From positions 605,270 to 669,269 of the forward strand of contig CAWCAW010000004.1 in the NCBI GenBank assembly GCA_963793645.1: a DNA stretch of 64,000 nt, written 5' to 3'. Under the pieces are notes generated by a model. That model worked only from the letters and a program-made list of their open reading frames with translations, did no database searches and was not told the origin of the DNA. This DNA is from CAWCAW01 sp963793645 (GTDB taxonomy: Bacteria; Actinomycetota; Acidimicrobiia; Acidimicrobiales; UBA8190). The position numbers and the translations under genes are program-made. Shown piece after piece: positions 18,080 to 29,410 of this stretch. How positions within the stretch are numbered: position 1 is the stretch's first letter; each line of letters starts with the position of its first letter.

Positions 18080-20839
18080 TTACGCATCGGCGCCGTCGAA
18101 CTCCGGCGCCAGAGCAAGATCAAACGCTTCGTCGACACTCATGGCCATTCCCTGCGCGTACCAACGGTTGAATTCCGTCTCACCGAGGACGGCCCGCCCT
18201 TCGTCGATGCTCGACTCCCGCATCTGTCCATAGTACAAGAGCCATGGTTGCCCGATTTGCTCCAGATACGACTGCGCCGCCCCGTGAAGCTGCGCGGCGC
18301 GGCGCCATCGGTCTCGATCCCCGTCAATGGTGGCGAAACCGAGCATGACATAAGCGATGCCAAAGCGATCACCGTTACGGCGGCAAATGTGGAGCGCGTC
18401 GACCAACATCGTCCGGGCCCCGGCGATATCTCCTTCGGCCCACGCGATAACGCCCAAGTTGATGGAAATGTGGTGCATGTGCAGACCGGCCAGTTCCTGG
18501 GCGGCGGCGGCTTTCTCCAAATGCCGTCGAGCTTCGGCCACGTCGCCGTCGTCGAGCGCGTACAGCCCCGCCGTGTTGTGAATATCGGCTGTGAAGAACA
18601 AGTTGCCGGTGCGATCGGCGCACGCGCTCGCTTCGGCGAAGAAAGAAGCCGTCTGCGAGGGTGCCACGACCTTGCTTGCCATGGCACACAGGCTCACCGT
18701 CACCGCCAACAAGGTGTCGTCGCCCACCAGGCGCGCCCTGTCCAGGCTTTGGCTCCCGAGGATGAAGGCGTGCTCATAGTCGCCACTGAAGTACTTGGTG
18801 CCCCCCAAAGCCACCTGGGCCCATATCGACAGCCGCTCGTCGTCCACGCCGGCGGCCAGTTCCACGGCCCGCTCGCCGAGACGGCCGGCACTCCCGATGT
18901 CCACTGCTCTCGCCATCATGGCGATGGCGATGGTGGCCTCGAGGACCAGCGCAGGATCGGCCCCCTCCAGTGGTGTGTCGAGCACGGGGCGTAAGAGGGG
19001 GAGCACCTCCCCCGCCTTGGAACGGGCCGACCAAAAAAACCGAAGGGCAACGGCGAAGCGTAGTACCAGCACTGCTTTGTCCTCATCACCGGCGGCATGT
19101 TCTATGGCGCGCCTGAGGTTGGCCTCGTCTTTTGTCAGCAGGGCCAACCACACGGGTTGACTTCGGCCATGGAGATGGTCGGCCGCCTCTTCGGCGAGCG
19201 TCAAGAAGTAGTGGCAATGTGCCGTGGCGACGTGGCGCGCCTCGTCGCCGGCTCCGGCGACCAAGAGCTCGGCAGCGAACTGTCGAATGGTCTCAAGCAA
19301 ACGGTAACGCAAGCTCCCCTCCGACGGCTCGGCCATCACAAGGCTCTTGTCGACGAGGGATCCGAGCAGGTCGGTCACATCGAAGGACTCGATCCCGTCG
19401 AATCCACACACGGCGCGCGCCGCGGAGAGGTCGAAGCCCTCGACGAACACCGACAGCCGCCGCAATACGCTCTGCTCACGCTCGTCGAGCAGCGAATAGG
19501 ACCAATCCACGGTGGCTCGAAGCGTCTGCTGGCGTTCGAGGGCACTGCGGCTGCCGCCGGTCAGCAGAGAAAAGCGTTGATCCAACAGACTGTGCAACTC
19601 GGCCAGCGGCAATGAACGAAGTCGCGCCGCGGCCAGCTCGATGGCAAGGGGCATACCGTCGAGGCGCCGGCACGTGGACACGACGAGGCGGATGGTGACC
19701 GCGTCGGAGGCGAGCTCGATGCCTTGGGATCTGGCTCGTTCCACGAACAGGGCCACGGCATCGGAGTCCTCGAATACTGTCGCCGAGGAATCATCGGCGC
19801 CCGGCAGCGACAACGACGGCACCCGATAGATGGTCTCTCCGCCAATACCGAGAGGCTCCCGGCTGGTGGTCATCACCCGTGCGTGCGGGCAGTTGCGGAC
19901 GATGGTGTCGATGACCTGAGCGCAGGCGTCGATCACGTGTTCGCAGTTGTCGAAAACGAAGAACATGTCCTGTTGGCCGATGGTGACGGTCAGCGCATCG
20001 ACGGCTGAATGCGCCGATCGGTCGCTGATACCGATCGCTTGGGCCGTCGCCGATGTCACCGCGTGAGGGTTAGAGATCGAGGCCAGCTCGACGAGCCAGA
20101 CACCGTCAGCGCACATACCGATCAGGTCGGTGGCGACTTGCAGGGCGAGGCGCGTCTTGCCCGATCCCCCGGCCCCCGTCAACGTGACAAGGCGGGATGT
20201 GGCCACAAGCTCGCACACCTCTTTGAGCTCGTGATGCCGGCCAATGAACGGTGCCGGTTGCGAGGGCAGATTATGGGCAAGGCGGGCTCGATCGAGGGTG
20301 GCGATGGGAGGGAAATCGACCTCGAGGCCGGGAGCCTCCAGCTGAAAGATGCGCTCGGCCCGACCCAGATCCTTCAGACGGTGCAAACCGAGATCCCGAA
20401 GGCTCGCATCACCGGGAAGCGAGTCGGCCACCAGCGCCGCCGCCGTTTCGGAGAGAAGGATCTGACCGCCATGGGCCACCGCCGCCACCCGGGCGGCGCG
20501 GTGAACGTCGAGACCGACCAGTCCGGTGGCTGTTTGGGATGCTTCACCGGCATGCAGCCCCATGCGCACGCGGACTCGTTCGCCCGCCGACCACCGGTGT
20601 GCATCGAGAGAGCGCTGCATGGCGATGGTGGCCGCCACACAGGCGCCAGGCGACGTGAACACGGCAAAGAACCCGTCGCCTTGGGTGCTCACCTCTCGGC
20701 CGTCATGATTGCGCAACTCGGAGCGCACCAACCCATGGTGGTCCTCGAGCACAGCCGCGTAGGCCGTGGCGCCGAGGCGACTCAGCATCCGGGTCGAGCC
20801 CTCGATATCGGTGAAGAGAAAGGTGAGCGTTTCCGTCAT
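18080..20839 (-). CDS. Adenylate cyclase-domain / NB-ARC ATPase / TPR transcriptional-type regulator
   Basis: 919 residues, ATG 20839. N-terminal class III cyclase domain (FLFTDIEGSTRML at about residue 7; STQGDGFFAVF; RMGLHAGEA), then APFIGRHHELKEV introducing a STAND ATPase with Walker A GAGGSGKTR near residue 219, FVFDNCEHVID (Walker B), TTSREPLGIGGE (sensor 1) and a winged-helix-like region (DWSYSLLDEREQSVLRRLSVF). The C-terminal third is TPR-like helices. No LuxR HTH is present, so output is probably cNMP or protein contact. It lies 21 nt after the amidohydrolase and 27 nt before the thioesterase, inside the catabolic run, and may sense its substrate (inferred). Confidence 0.88.
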   Translation of the reverse strand: MTETLTFLFTDIEGSTRMLSRLGATAYAAVLEDHHGLVRSELRNHDGREVSTQGDGFFAVFTSPGACVAATIAMQRSLDAHRWSAGERVRVRMGLHAGEASQTATGLVGLDVHRAARVAAVAHGGQILLSETAAALVADSLPGDASLRDLGLHRLKDLGRAERIFQLEAPGLEVDFPPIATLDRARLAHNLPSQPAPFIGRHHELKEVCELVATSRLVTLTGAGGSGKTRLALQVATDLIGMCADGVWLVELASISNPHAVTSATAQAIGISDRSAHSAVDALTVTIGQQDMFFVFDNCEHVIDACAQVIDTIVRNCPHARVMTTSREPLGIGGETIYRVPSLSLPGADDSSATVFEDSDAVALFVERARSQGIELASDAVTIRLVVSTCRRLDGMPLAIELAAARLRSLPLAELHSLLDQRFSLLTGGSRSALERQQTLRATVDWSYSLLDEREQSVLRRLSVFVEGFDLSAARAVCGFDGIESFDVTDLLGSLVDKSLVMAEPSEGSLRYRLLETIRQFAAELLVAGAGDEARHVATAHCHYFLTLAEEAADHLHGRSQPVWLALLTKDEANLRRAIEHAAGDEDKAVLVLRFAVALRFFWSARSKAGEVLPLLRPVLDTPLEGADPALVLEATIAIAMMARAVDIGSAGRLGERAVELAAGVDDERLSIWAQVALGGTKYFSGDYEHAFILGSQSLDRARLVGDDTLLAVTVSLCAMASKVVAPSQTASFFAEASACADRTGNLFFTADIHNTAGLYALDDGDVAEARRHLEKAAAAQELAGLHMHHISINLGVIAWAEGDIAGARTMLVDALHICRRNGDRFGIAYVMLGFATIDGDRDRWRRAAQLHGAAQSYLEQIGQPWLLYYGQMRESSIDEGRAVLGETEFNRWYAQGMAMSVDEAFDLALAPEFDGADA

Positions 20840-20860
20840 GCTCAGAGTATCGAAGCCGGC

Positions 20861-21745
20861 CTAACAGCGATAGACGCGTTCAGCGTTACCGGCAAAGAGC
20901 TTCTGGCGCGTCTCGTCTCCCAGACCGCTGGTGATGGTGTTGAAGGTGGCATAGAGCTCGTCGAAGGTGCCACCCATCGAGTCGACCGGGAAATTGCTGG
21001 CGAACATGCAGCGGCCGACGCCGAAGGCTTCGATGGCGTACTCGAGCCAGGGAGCCAGCACGTCGACCTGCATGGATCGAAACGGCATGGCCAGACCCGA
21101 GAGCTTGCACACGACGTTGTCACCGACCCCGGCCAGTGCGTCGATACCCCCCTGCCACAACCGGCGTTCCTCTTCGCTATTCGAACGGGGCCAGCCGGTG
21201 TGCTCGACGACTACGACAAGGTCCTCGAAGCCGGCCAGCTGCTGCGCGGCTACCTGGAGCTGGTCGGGGTGCGTCATCAACTCGAAGACGAGGTTGCGTT
21301 CTGCCAACGTGTGCAGCACAGCCGGATCAGGCAGCGGCCCCCCCATGGGGCCCATGGGTCGAACACCAACAAAGCGCGACGCCGTCATCTGCTGGTCGAT
21401 GACCTCGATGGCGTCTGCCACTGTGTCGGTGGGCGGCAGACCGCCGACGATGGCGGCCGGTTGGCCACTGGCGCCAGCATTGCGATCGAGCTCTATGGTC
21501 TCGTCGATGCAGTGTCTACCGGTGGCGGCGGCGACATTGATGATCTTCTCGACGTTCCACCCGGTTGCCTCGGACTGATACGTCTCGACGTCGAAGCGGC
21601 GACACATCCGGGTGGCATCACCAAAGCCGAGATGCTGGGGGTTGGCCAAATACGGGTACCAGTCGGTGCGGGCGGGGTCCCACAGATGCACGTGGGCGTC
21701 GACGACGCGGGTGGGTCGCACTGCGGTCGAACCTCCGGCTGTCAT
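20861..21745 (-). CDS. Amidohydrolase_2 family metal-dependent hydrolase, possible lactonase
   Basis: 294 residues; ATG overlaps the SDR stop (ATGA), implying translational coupling. TIM-barrel amidohydrolase: N-terminal metal site DAHVHLWDP (about residues 16-24), central His in VVVVEHTGWPRSN (about 180), and the terminal Asp in FASNFPVDSMGG (about 255). C-terminal LFAGNAERVYRC is the family end (N-A-x-R-x-Y). Members include fuconolactonase and pyrone dicarboxylate lactonase as well as decarboxylases. Directly downstream of a BVMO and an SDR, lactone opening is the most coherent reaction, but that is inference from context. Confidence 0.87.
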   Translation of the reverse strand: MTAGGSTAVRPTRVVDAHVHLWDPARTDWYPYLANPQHLGFGDATRMCRRFDVETYQSEATGWNVEKIINVAAATGRHCIDETIELDRNAGASGQPAAIVGGLPPTDTVADAIEVIDQQMTASRFVGVRPMGPMGGPLPDPAVLHTLAERNLVFELMTHPDQLQVAAQQLAGFEDLVVVVEHTGWPRSNSEEERRLWQGGIDALAGVGDNVVCKLSGLAMPFRSMQVDVLAPWLEYAIEAFGVGRCMFASNFPVDSMGGTFDELYATFNTITSGLGDETRQKLFAGNAERVYRC

Positions 21746-23430
21746 CGAATCTCCGTGCCCGCCGGTTCGGCCGTGGCGCCGACGATCTCCTTGATGGTGT
21801 CGTCGAGCCAGTCGGGAACGGCCGGACCGCCGTAGGTGATGCTGGTGGCGGGTCGAGGATGGGCCCGCAGCCCGAGCCAGCCGGGGCCGATGACCAGCTC
21901 TGCACCGGCCAAGGCGGGCGCGTCAGGGTGCCCGAGCAGGTGCCCGACCACCGCACCGCCCGATGCAGCAGCGACCGTTTCGGATGCTTCGAGGCTCACC
22001 GCGAAGGCTGACACCCGCCGCTCGGTAGTAGCCAGGGCCACACGCGCCAGCTGGGCCGAGGCCTGGGCGCGGCTACGGCCACCGGCACCGGTGGCGTCGG
22101 TCAGGGTCACCAGTCGGACAGGGCGGTCCGCTGCCGCCGCGTAATCGGCGGCGGCCCGGGCCCATCCGGCATCGAAATGGATCTGCTCGACGATGCCGTC
22201 GTGTTCGCCGAGGATCTGGTCCCACTCACCGTCGGTAACGCTGGTCGGCGGCCCACCGGCTACGGCAGCGGCCACGGCTACGACGATGGCATCGACGTGG
22301 CCCGCCGCGTCGACGGTGGTGCGCAACGCTTCGGCGGCAGCGGCGAAGCCGCTCGGCGCATCGGCGCGGTGACAGGTGATGGAGCGCGCCTCCAGCGCGG
22401 CGGTGATCGAGTCGGCCAGCTGTGGACGGTCGGAGACGAGCAGGCAGGATCGCACCTCCCCCGAAGCAAGCTCGGCCGGGGCCGGCTCGTCCGGCGCAGG
22501 TTCCCCGAAGATGGGGCCGAAACGGGGGTTGGTGGCGCCGTCGCTGGCCTGGTTGGCCTCGGCCCGGGCGAAGGCTCTGGGGAGCACGGCCTCGAACACT
22601 CCCGCCAGCGAGGCGACGCCGTCGGTGCGCACCACCTCGAGGAGACGAGGCGGGTCGATGACGGCGAGCTCCGAACCACCGGCAAAGAAGACGGTGCCAC
22701 TGCACCAGCCCAGCGCGTCCTCCACCAGATGGGCGCCCATCGGACCCAGATCCTCGGGGCCCAGCATCGAGCTCAGCGAAAGCCCGCCCCCGCCCGAGCT
22801 GCGTCCTGCCTGGCGGGCGCGCTCCAAGGCGGCGGCCACCATCCGGGTGGCGGCGATGGGCGACATGGCGTTGACGGTCACACCCGCCGGCAGCCGCCGG
22901 CCCAGCTGCCACGTCAAAGAGGCCACCACGCGCTTGGCGCAGCTGTAGCCACCGGCGTCGGCGGCTCGCCACCCCGACCCGGAGGTGACGCCGAGGACAT
23001 GTCCTCGTCCCGCCGCCGCCATAAGGGGCAACGCGGCGCGGAGGATGTTCAGGTATCCCCCCAGGTGCACATCGAGCAGGGCCCGCCAATCGTCCTCCGT
23101 GCCGTGGGCAAAACCGGATTGCCGGGTGATGCCGGCCACGTTGACGACGGCATCGAGTCCGCCGTGTTCGCCCACCAGCTCCTCGAACAAGGCGCGCACG
23201 GCGCCGGCGTCTGTCACCGACGCCGCCGAGGACCGAGCCGAGCCGCCCGCCGCCACGATGCGACCCGCCGTGGTCTCGGTGGGCTCGGCGATACGCTCCG
23301 CGCCGTCCACGGTGACGAGGGGATCGAGGGTGACCACGAACCATCCGCCGCCACCCAGCTGCTCGGCGATGGCCGCCCCGATCCCGCCGCCGCCGCCGGT
23401 GACGACGGCAACCTGCTGACGCGCCTTCAC
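21742..23430 (-). CDS. SDR oxidoreductase with a degenerate second SDR-like half
   Basis: 562 residues from GTG 23430, which overlaps the BVMO stop in a GTGA; longer in-frame starts lie inside the BVMO gene. The N-terminal half is a complete short-chain dehydrogenase: VAVVTGGGGGIG cofactor loop, NVAG, catalytic Ser in VTSGSG and Tyr-Lys in YSCAK. Residues of about 330-562 resemble a second Rossmann unit (CLLVSDRPQLADSITAAL) but at the catalytic position read GGRSRAQASAQ, with no YxxxK, so the second half is probably non-catalytic and structural. Middle gene of BVMO > SDR > amidohydrolase; likely interconverts an alcohol and ketone for the BVMO. Confidence 0.88.
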   Translation of the reverse strand: MKARQQVAVVTGGGGGIGAAIAEQLGGGGWFVVTLDPLVTVDGAERIAEPTETTAGRIVAAGGSARSSAASVTDAGAVRALFEELVGEHGGLDAVVNVAGITRQSGFAHGTEDDWRALLDVHLGGYLNILRAALPLMAAAGRGHVLGVTSGSGWRAADAGGYSCAKRVVASLTWQLGRRLPAGVTVNAMSPIAATRMVAAALERARQAGRSSGGGGLSLSSMLGPEDLGPMGAHLVEDALGWCSGTVFFAGGSELAVIDPPRLLEVVRTDGVASLAGVFEAVLPRAFARAEANQASDGATNPRFGPIFGEPAPDEPAPAELASGEVRSCLLVSDRPQLADSITAALEARSITCHRADAPSGFAAAAEALRTTVDAAGHVDAIVVAVAAAVAGGPPTSVTDGEWDQILGEHDGIVEQIHFDAGWARAAADYAAAADRPVRLVTLTDATGAGGRSRAQASAQLARVALATTERRVSAFAVSLEASETVAAASGGAVVGHLLGHPDAPALAGAELVIGPGWLGLRAHPRPATSITYGGPAVPDWLDDTIKEIVGATAEPAGTEIR

Positions 23431-25298
23431 GATGCGGTCGACCGGACCTCGACCTCGAGGCCCTCGAAGGTGCCGGCTTCGAGCCATTGCTCGAGCCGAT
23501 GGCGATAACCGAACCAGTCCCCCATGCCCCGCCCGAAGTTCCCGTTGCGGGGGTTCATGGCCTCCGGATGGCCTTCGTTGTTGATACGAGAGGGCGTGCA
23601 CGCCGACATGACGGCACTGCCGTCGACGAACGATTCGACGACCGTGTTCGTCCAGGCCGCCTCGGCCTCCGCACTGACATCGAAAACTTCCACGCCTCCT
23701 TGGACGAGCAGCCCCACGGCGGCCCCGATGAACTCAGCACCGAGCACAGCGAGCTGTGTGTAGTTGACGGTCACCACGGCTTGCTGCCCCGGTGCCGGCA
23801 TGACGAACATGTTGGGGAAGCCCCGGCTCATCATGCCGAAGAGGCTGGCGGCACCGTCGGCCCATTTGGCGGCCAGCGTGAGACCGCCCCTACCGACGAT
23901 CTCGTGGCCGACGCGCCGGTACAGCGGGGTGAGCTCTGCTTCGAATCCCGTGCCGTAGATGATGCAGTCGACCTCGTATTGCTTGCCGTCGACGACGGGG
24001 CCCTTTTCGGTGATCCGTTCGAACCCCGACGGACATCCGATCACGGTGACGTTGGGGCTGTTGAGAGCGGGGAGATATTCGTCGTGGAAGCAGGGCCGCT
24101 TGCAGAGGTACCGGTAGTAGGGCTTGAGGATCTCGGCGGTGGCGGGATCCTTGACGAGCTCTTCGACACGGCGGCGGTGTTCCTCCATTATCCCGTAGTC
24201 GATCTCCTCGGCGCTGCGGAGATACTCCTTTATCGTCATGCCCTCGCGTCGAGGGGGATGTTGGACAGCGGCATAGTGACGGGTCCACCCGTCGTCCACC
24301 TCGTCGCGCTCGACGGGCCGGCCCAACATCAGCGCCTGGAAGTTGTCCATCCGAGCGCGCTGCCACCCCGGCTGCAGCGCCTTGGCGAAGTCGGGATCGG
24401 TGGGCCGGTTGCCGCGCTCGCCGATGGCCGACGGCGTGCGCTGGAAGAGGTAGAGGTGCTTGGCCGCCTCGGCCAACCAGGGCACGCACTGGATGCCGGT
24501 GGCCCCGGTGCCGATCAGGGCGACGACCTTGTCACCCAAGTTGGTCAGGGGCTGGTCGGGCGCGCCACCGGTGTAGCGGTAATCCCAGCGCGCCGTGTGA
24601 AACGAGTGCCCGGCGAAATCCTCCATGCCGGCAATGGCGGGCAGCTTGAGGAGGTTCAGGATCCCAGCGGCCAGCACGTACCAGCGGCAGCTGACCTCGT
24701 CGCCGCGGTCGGTGCGGATATTCCACCGGGCCGCGTCCTCGTTCCACTCGGCGTGGGTCACCCCGGTGTGAAACAGCGCATCGGACGTCAGGTCGAACCG
24801 CTGTGCGATCGCCTCGAGATGGCTCAGGATCTCCGAACCGAACGCATAGCGACGGGTCGGGATGTAGTCGAGCTCCTCGAGCATGGGGAGGTAGCTATAG
24901 GACTCGACGTCGCACATCACCCCCGGGTACCGGTTCCAATACCAGGTGCCCCCGATCCCGCCCGCCTGGTCGACGATCCGGATGCGCTCGACGCCGGCCT
25001 GGCGCAGCCGGGCCCCAGCCAAGACCCCGGCTATCCCCCCGCCCACGATCACCACGTCCACCTCGTCGACCACCGGCGCCCGGTCCACGACCGGCACAAA
25101 GGGGTCGTCGCGGTAGCGGGCGAAGTGCTCATCGGTTTTGAGGTCGCGGATGGTGGCGCGCCCGGGGACGAGCCGCTTGTCCCGCTCGGCCAGGTACTTG
25201 GCTCGTACCGCTTCGGGGTCGTAGGTCGCCCCGGTTCCGGCGCCCGCTGTAGAGCTCGGCGGCGAGGGCGGCGGTGCCGTCGAATCAGACCCTGGCAT
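23427..25298 (-). CDS. Type I Baeyer-Villiger flavin monooxygenase
   Basis: 623 residues, ATG 25298. FAD Rossmann motif VIVGGGIAGVLAGARL at about residue 83, followed by GGIGGTWYWNRYPGVMCDVES, split here as GGTWYWNRYPG and CDVESYSY, the conserved block of cyclohexanone/steroid BVMOs. The type I fingerprint FxGxxxHxxxW(D/P) appears as FAGHSFHTARWDY at about residue 223. The second Rossmann (NADPH) is VALIGTGATGIQ at about 255. It inserts oxygen next to a ketone to give an ester or lactone. First gene of the minus-strand catabolic run; divergent from the DinB-like gene at 25385 with an 86-nt gap that must hold its promoter. Confidence 0.93.
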   Translation of the reverse strand: MPGSDSTAPPPSPPSSTAGAGTGATYDPEAVRAKYLAERDKRLVPGRATIRDLKTDEHFARYRDDPFVPVVDRAPVVDEVDVVIVGGGIAGVLAGARLRQAGVERIRIVDQAGGIGGTWYWNRYPGVMCDVESYSYLPMLEELDYIPTRRYAFGSEILSHLEAIAQRFDLTSDALFHTGVTHAEWNEDAARWNIRTDRGDEVSCRWYVLAAGILNLLKLPAIAGMEDFAGHSFHTARWDYRYTGGAPDQPLTNLGDKVVALIGTGATGIQCVPWLAEAAKHLYLFQRTPSAIGERGNRPTDPDFAKALQPGWQRARMDNFQALMLGRPVERDEVDDGWTRHYAAVQHPPRREGMTIKEYLRSAEEIDYGIMEEHRRRVEELVKDPATAEILKPYYRYLCKRPCFHDEYLPALNSPNVTVIGCPSGFERITEKGPVVDGKQYEVDCIIYGTGFEAELTPLYRRVGHEIVGRGGLTLAAKWADGAASLFGMMSRGFPNMFVMPAPGQQAVVTVNYTQLAVLGAEFIGAAVGLLVQGGVEVFDVSAEAEAAWTNTVVESFVDGSAVMSACTPSRINNEGHPEAMNPRNGNFGRGMGDWFGYRHRLEQWLEAGTFEGLEVEVRSTAS

Positions 25299-25384
25299 GC
25301 CTTTACGCTACTCGCTGCATATGACGCCGGCGTCAGGTAACGACTGCCCGGCGTGGGTCCGACAAGGCAACGGCACTCGCTACT

Positions 25385-25945
25385 GTGGCCTTGGTGGACG
25401 AGGCGCACATCGACGACCACGGCCGACCCCAGCCGCCCCAGAGCGCCGGTGAGGCGGCCACCTTGGCGGGCTTCTTGGACTACCAACGGGCCACGCTGGC
25501 GTGGAAATGCAAGGGGCTGAGCGACGGCCAGTTGCGGGTGACGGTGGCGCCCCTGTCGATGACGCTGGGTGGGCTCCTCAAGCACATGGCCTACGTCGAG
25601 GACTACTGGTTCACCGAGGTCGTCGCCGAAGCGGCTCCGACGCCGCCGTGGAGCGATCAGGACTGGGACGCCGATCCCGACTGGGATTGGCACAGCGCCG
25701 CGCACGACACCGGCGACGATCTTCGAGCCCTGTGGGCCGAGAGCGTCGAGCGCTCCCGGGCCGTGGTGCGTGCCCAGATGGACCACCCAGGCGACGACAC
25801 CCTGGGACACATGCATCCGGCCTGGAGCGGCCGGGCAAGCGTCTCGATGCGGTGGGTCCTCGTCCACATGATCGAGGAGTACGCCCGCCACAATGGCCAC
25901 GCCGATGTGCTTCGAGAGTCCATCGACGGAGAGGTCGGTGAGTGA
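25385..25945 (+). CDS. DinB/DUF664-like four-helix protein
   Basis: 186 residues, GTG 25385 (GTG 25394 is an alternative). Four-helix DinB-like fold with putative metal His residues: LLKHMAYVEDYWFTE (about 62), and HMIEEYARHNGHAD (about 163-175). Relatives include mycothiol- or bacillithiol-dependent transferases and many uncharacterised proteins. The stop TGA abuts the ATG of the AraC-type regulator, so the two are co-translated. Divergent from the BVMO. Confidence 0.82.
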   Translation: MALVDEAHIDDHGRPQPPQSAGEAATLAGFLDYQRATLAWKCKGLSDGQLRVTVAPLSMTLGGLLKHMAYVEDYWFTEVVAEAAPTPPWSDQDWDADPDWDWHSAAHDTGDDLRALWAESVERSRAVVRAQMDHPGDDTLGHMHPAWSGRASVSMRWVLVHMIEEYARHNGHADVLRESIDGEVGE

Positions 25946-26395
25946 ATGACGGCGAGTGAAGTGATGACGAGTGAACGTCGCCACCGCACCCCGTCGCCCG
26001 ACGTGGCCCGTCGTCTGCTGCGCGCCAAGGACTTCATCGACGCCCACTACGACGAACATCTGCCGGTGGCGGCGGTGGCGGAGATCGCCCATCAGTCACC
26101 GGCGCACTTCGCTCGGCAATTCCATCGTGCTTTCGGTGAGACGCCCCATCAATATCTGTTGAGCCGGCGCCTGGAACGAGCCGCCCACCTACTTCGCAAC
26201 ACCGATTACACAGTGGCGCGCATCGCTGTGTCGGTGGGCGTCAGCAGTGTCGGCACGTTCACCAGCGCGTTCCGACGGGCCTATGGCCAGACGCCCACCG
26301 AGTACCGCTCGATCTACCTTCCCGCCCTCATGGACCGCGTGCTGCCCCCCTGCGTGCACCACGCCGTGAGCCGTCCTCGATTGAGCAGGATTTGA
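25946..26395 (+). CDS. AraC-family transcriptional regulator, HTH domain only
   Basis: 149 residues; begins immediately after the DinB-like stop (ATG 25964 is another possible start). Two AraC helix-turn-helix motifs: LPVAAVAEIAHQSPAHFARQFHR (in two pieces, about residues 39-62) and YTVARIAVSVGVSSVGTFTSAF (about 90-110), ending with the family signature FRRAYGQTPTEYR. No separate ligand-binding domain is present, so it resembles SoxS/MarA-size regulators. The tail contains PPCVHHAV. It is followed after 64 nt by a VOC protein, a pairing often seen where the VOC domain is the ligand- or drug-binding partner. Confidence 0.9.
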   Translation: MTASEVMTSERRHRTPSPDVARRLLRAKDFIDAHYDEHLPVAAVAEIAHQSPAHFARQFHRAFGETPHQYLLSRRLERAAHLLRNTDYTVARIAVSVGVSSVGTFTSAFRRAYGQTPTEYRSIYLPALMDRVLPPCVHHAVSRPRLSRI

Positions 26396-26459
26396 GAAGA
26401 CAGGCCCTCGGCGCGCCGGTACCATGCCATGAAAACCGATCGCTGACGAGGAGCGGGTA

Positions 26460-26866
26460 ATGGCCATGCAGGTTTCGTACGCGACCCTTTGGGTACGCGA
26501 CCAAGATGAAGCGCTGGCATTCTTCGAGACACTCGGGTTCGAGGTCCGAGAGGACGTGAAGAATGGCGATTTCCGCTGGCTTTCGGTGGCGTCCAAGTCG
26601 CAGCCCGACCTGGCTGTGGTGCTCTCCAAGCCCGGTTATCCCATGGACGACGACACCGCCGAACACGTCGCCGGAGCGGTGGCCAAAGGCATGCTGAGCA
26701 CCATCGTTTTCACCACCGACGACTGTTTCGCGACCTACGAGGAGTTGAAGGACAAGGGCATCGAGTTCACCCGGCCGGCCGGCGATCGTGGGTACGCCAT
26801 CGATGCCGCATTTCGCGACCCATCGGGCAACGAATTCCGGTTGGTCCAGCAATCGCCGGCTCCCGC

Positions 26867-26870
<4 letters not shown>
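26460..26870 (+). CDS. VOC superfamily (glyoxalase/bleomycin-resistance type) protein
   Basis: 136 residues, ATG 26460 with GAGGAGCGG upstream. One VOC unit of two beta-alpha-beta-beta-beta modules: VSYATLWVRDQDEALAFFETLGF, split here as LWVRDQDEALAFF, and the C-terminal AAFRDPSGNEFRLVQQ with the usual DPSGN turn and metal-ligand Glu position. Members bind or modify small electrophiles or antibiotics. Its stop overlaps the TTG start of the UvrA-like gene by 4 nt, so the two are coupled. Confidence 0.9.
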
Positions 26871-29251
<2,381 letters not shown>

Positions 29252-29410
29252 CCAGACGCCGTAGAGGTCAGCGCCATTACTCGTCGCCCGGCGCCCATCA
29301 GCAGTGGCCGTCTTGCCAGCCCGCACGCCGACGTCCACTATGAACGGGTTCAACCCTCTGCGCCGAGCGCCGACACCCGCCCTTCGGCCTTCTCCCGCCT
29401 CGGAAGGTTC

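Noticed and set aside
20009..21835. 608-codon plus-strand open frame
   Set aside because: Antisense to the cyclase regulator and amidohydrolase, both of which carry full family motifs.
23487..25340. 617-codon plus-strand open frame
   Set aside because: Mirror of the BVMO gene; no FAD or other motif of its own.
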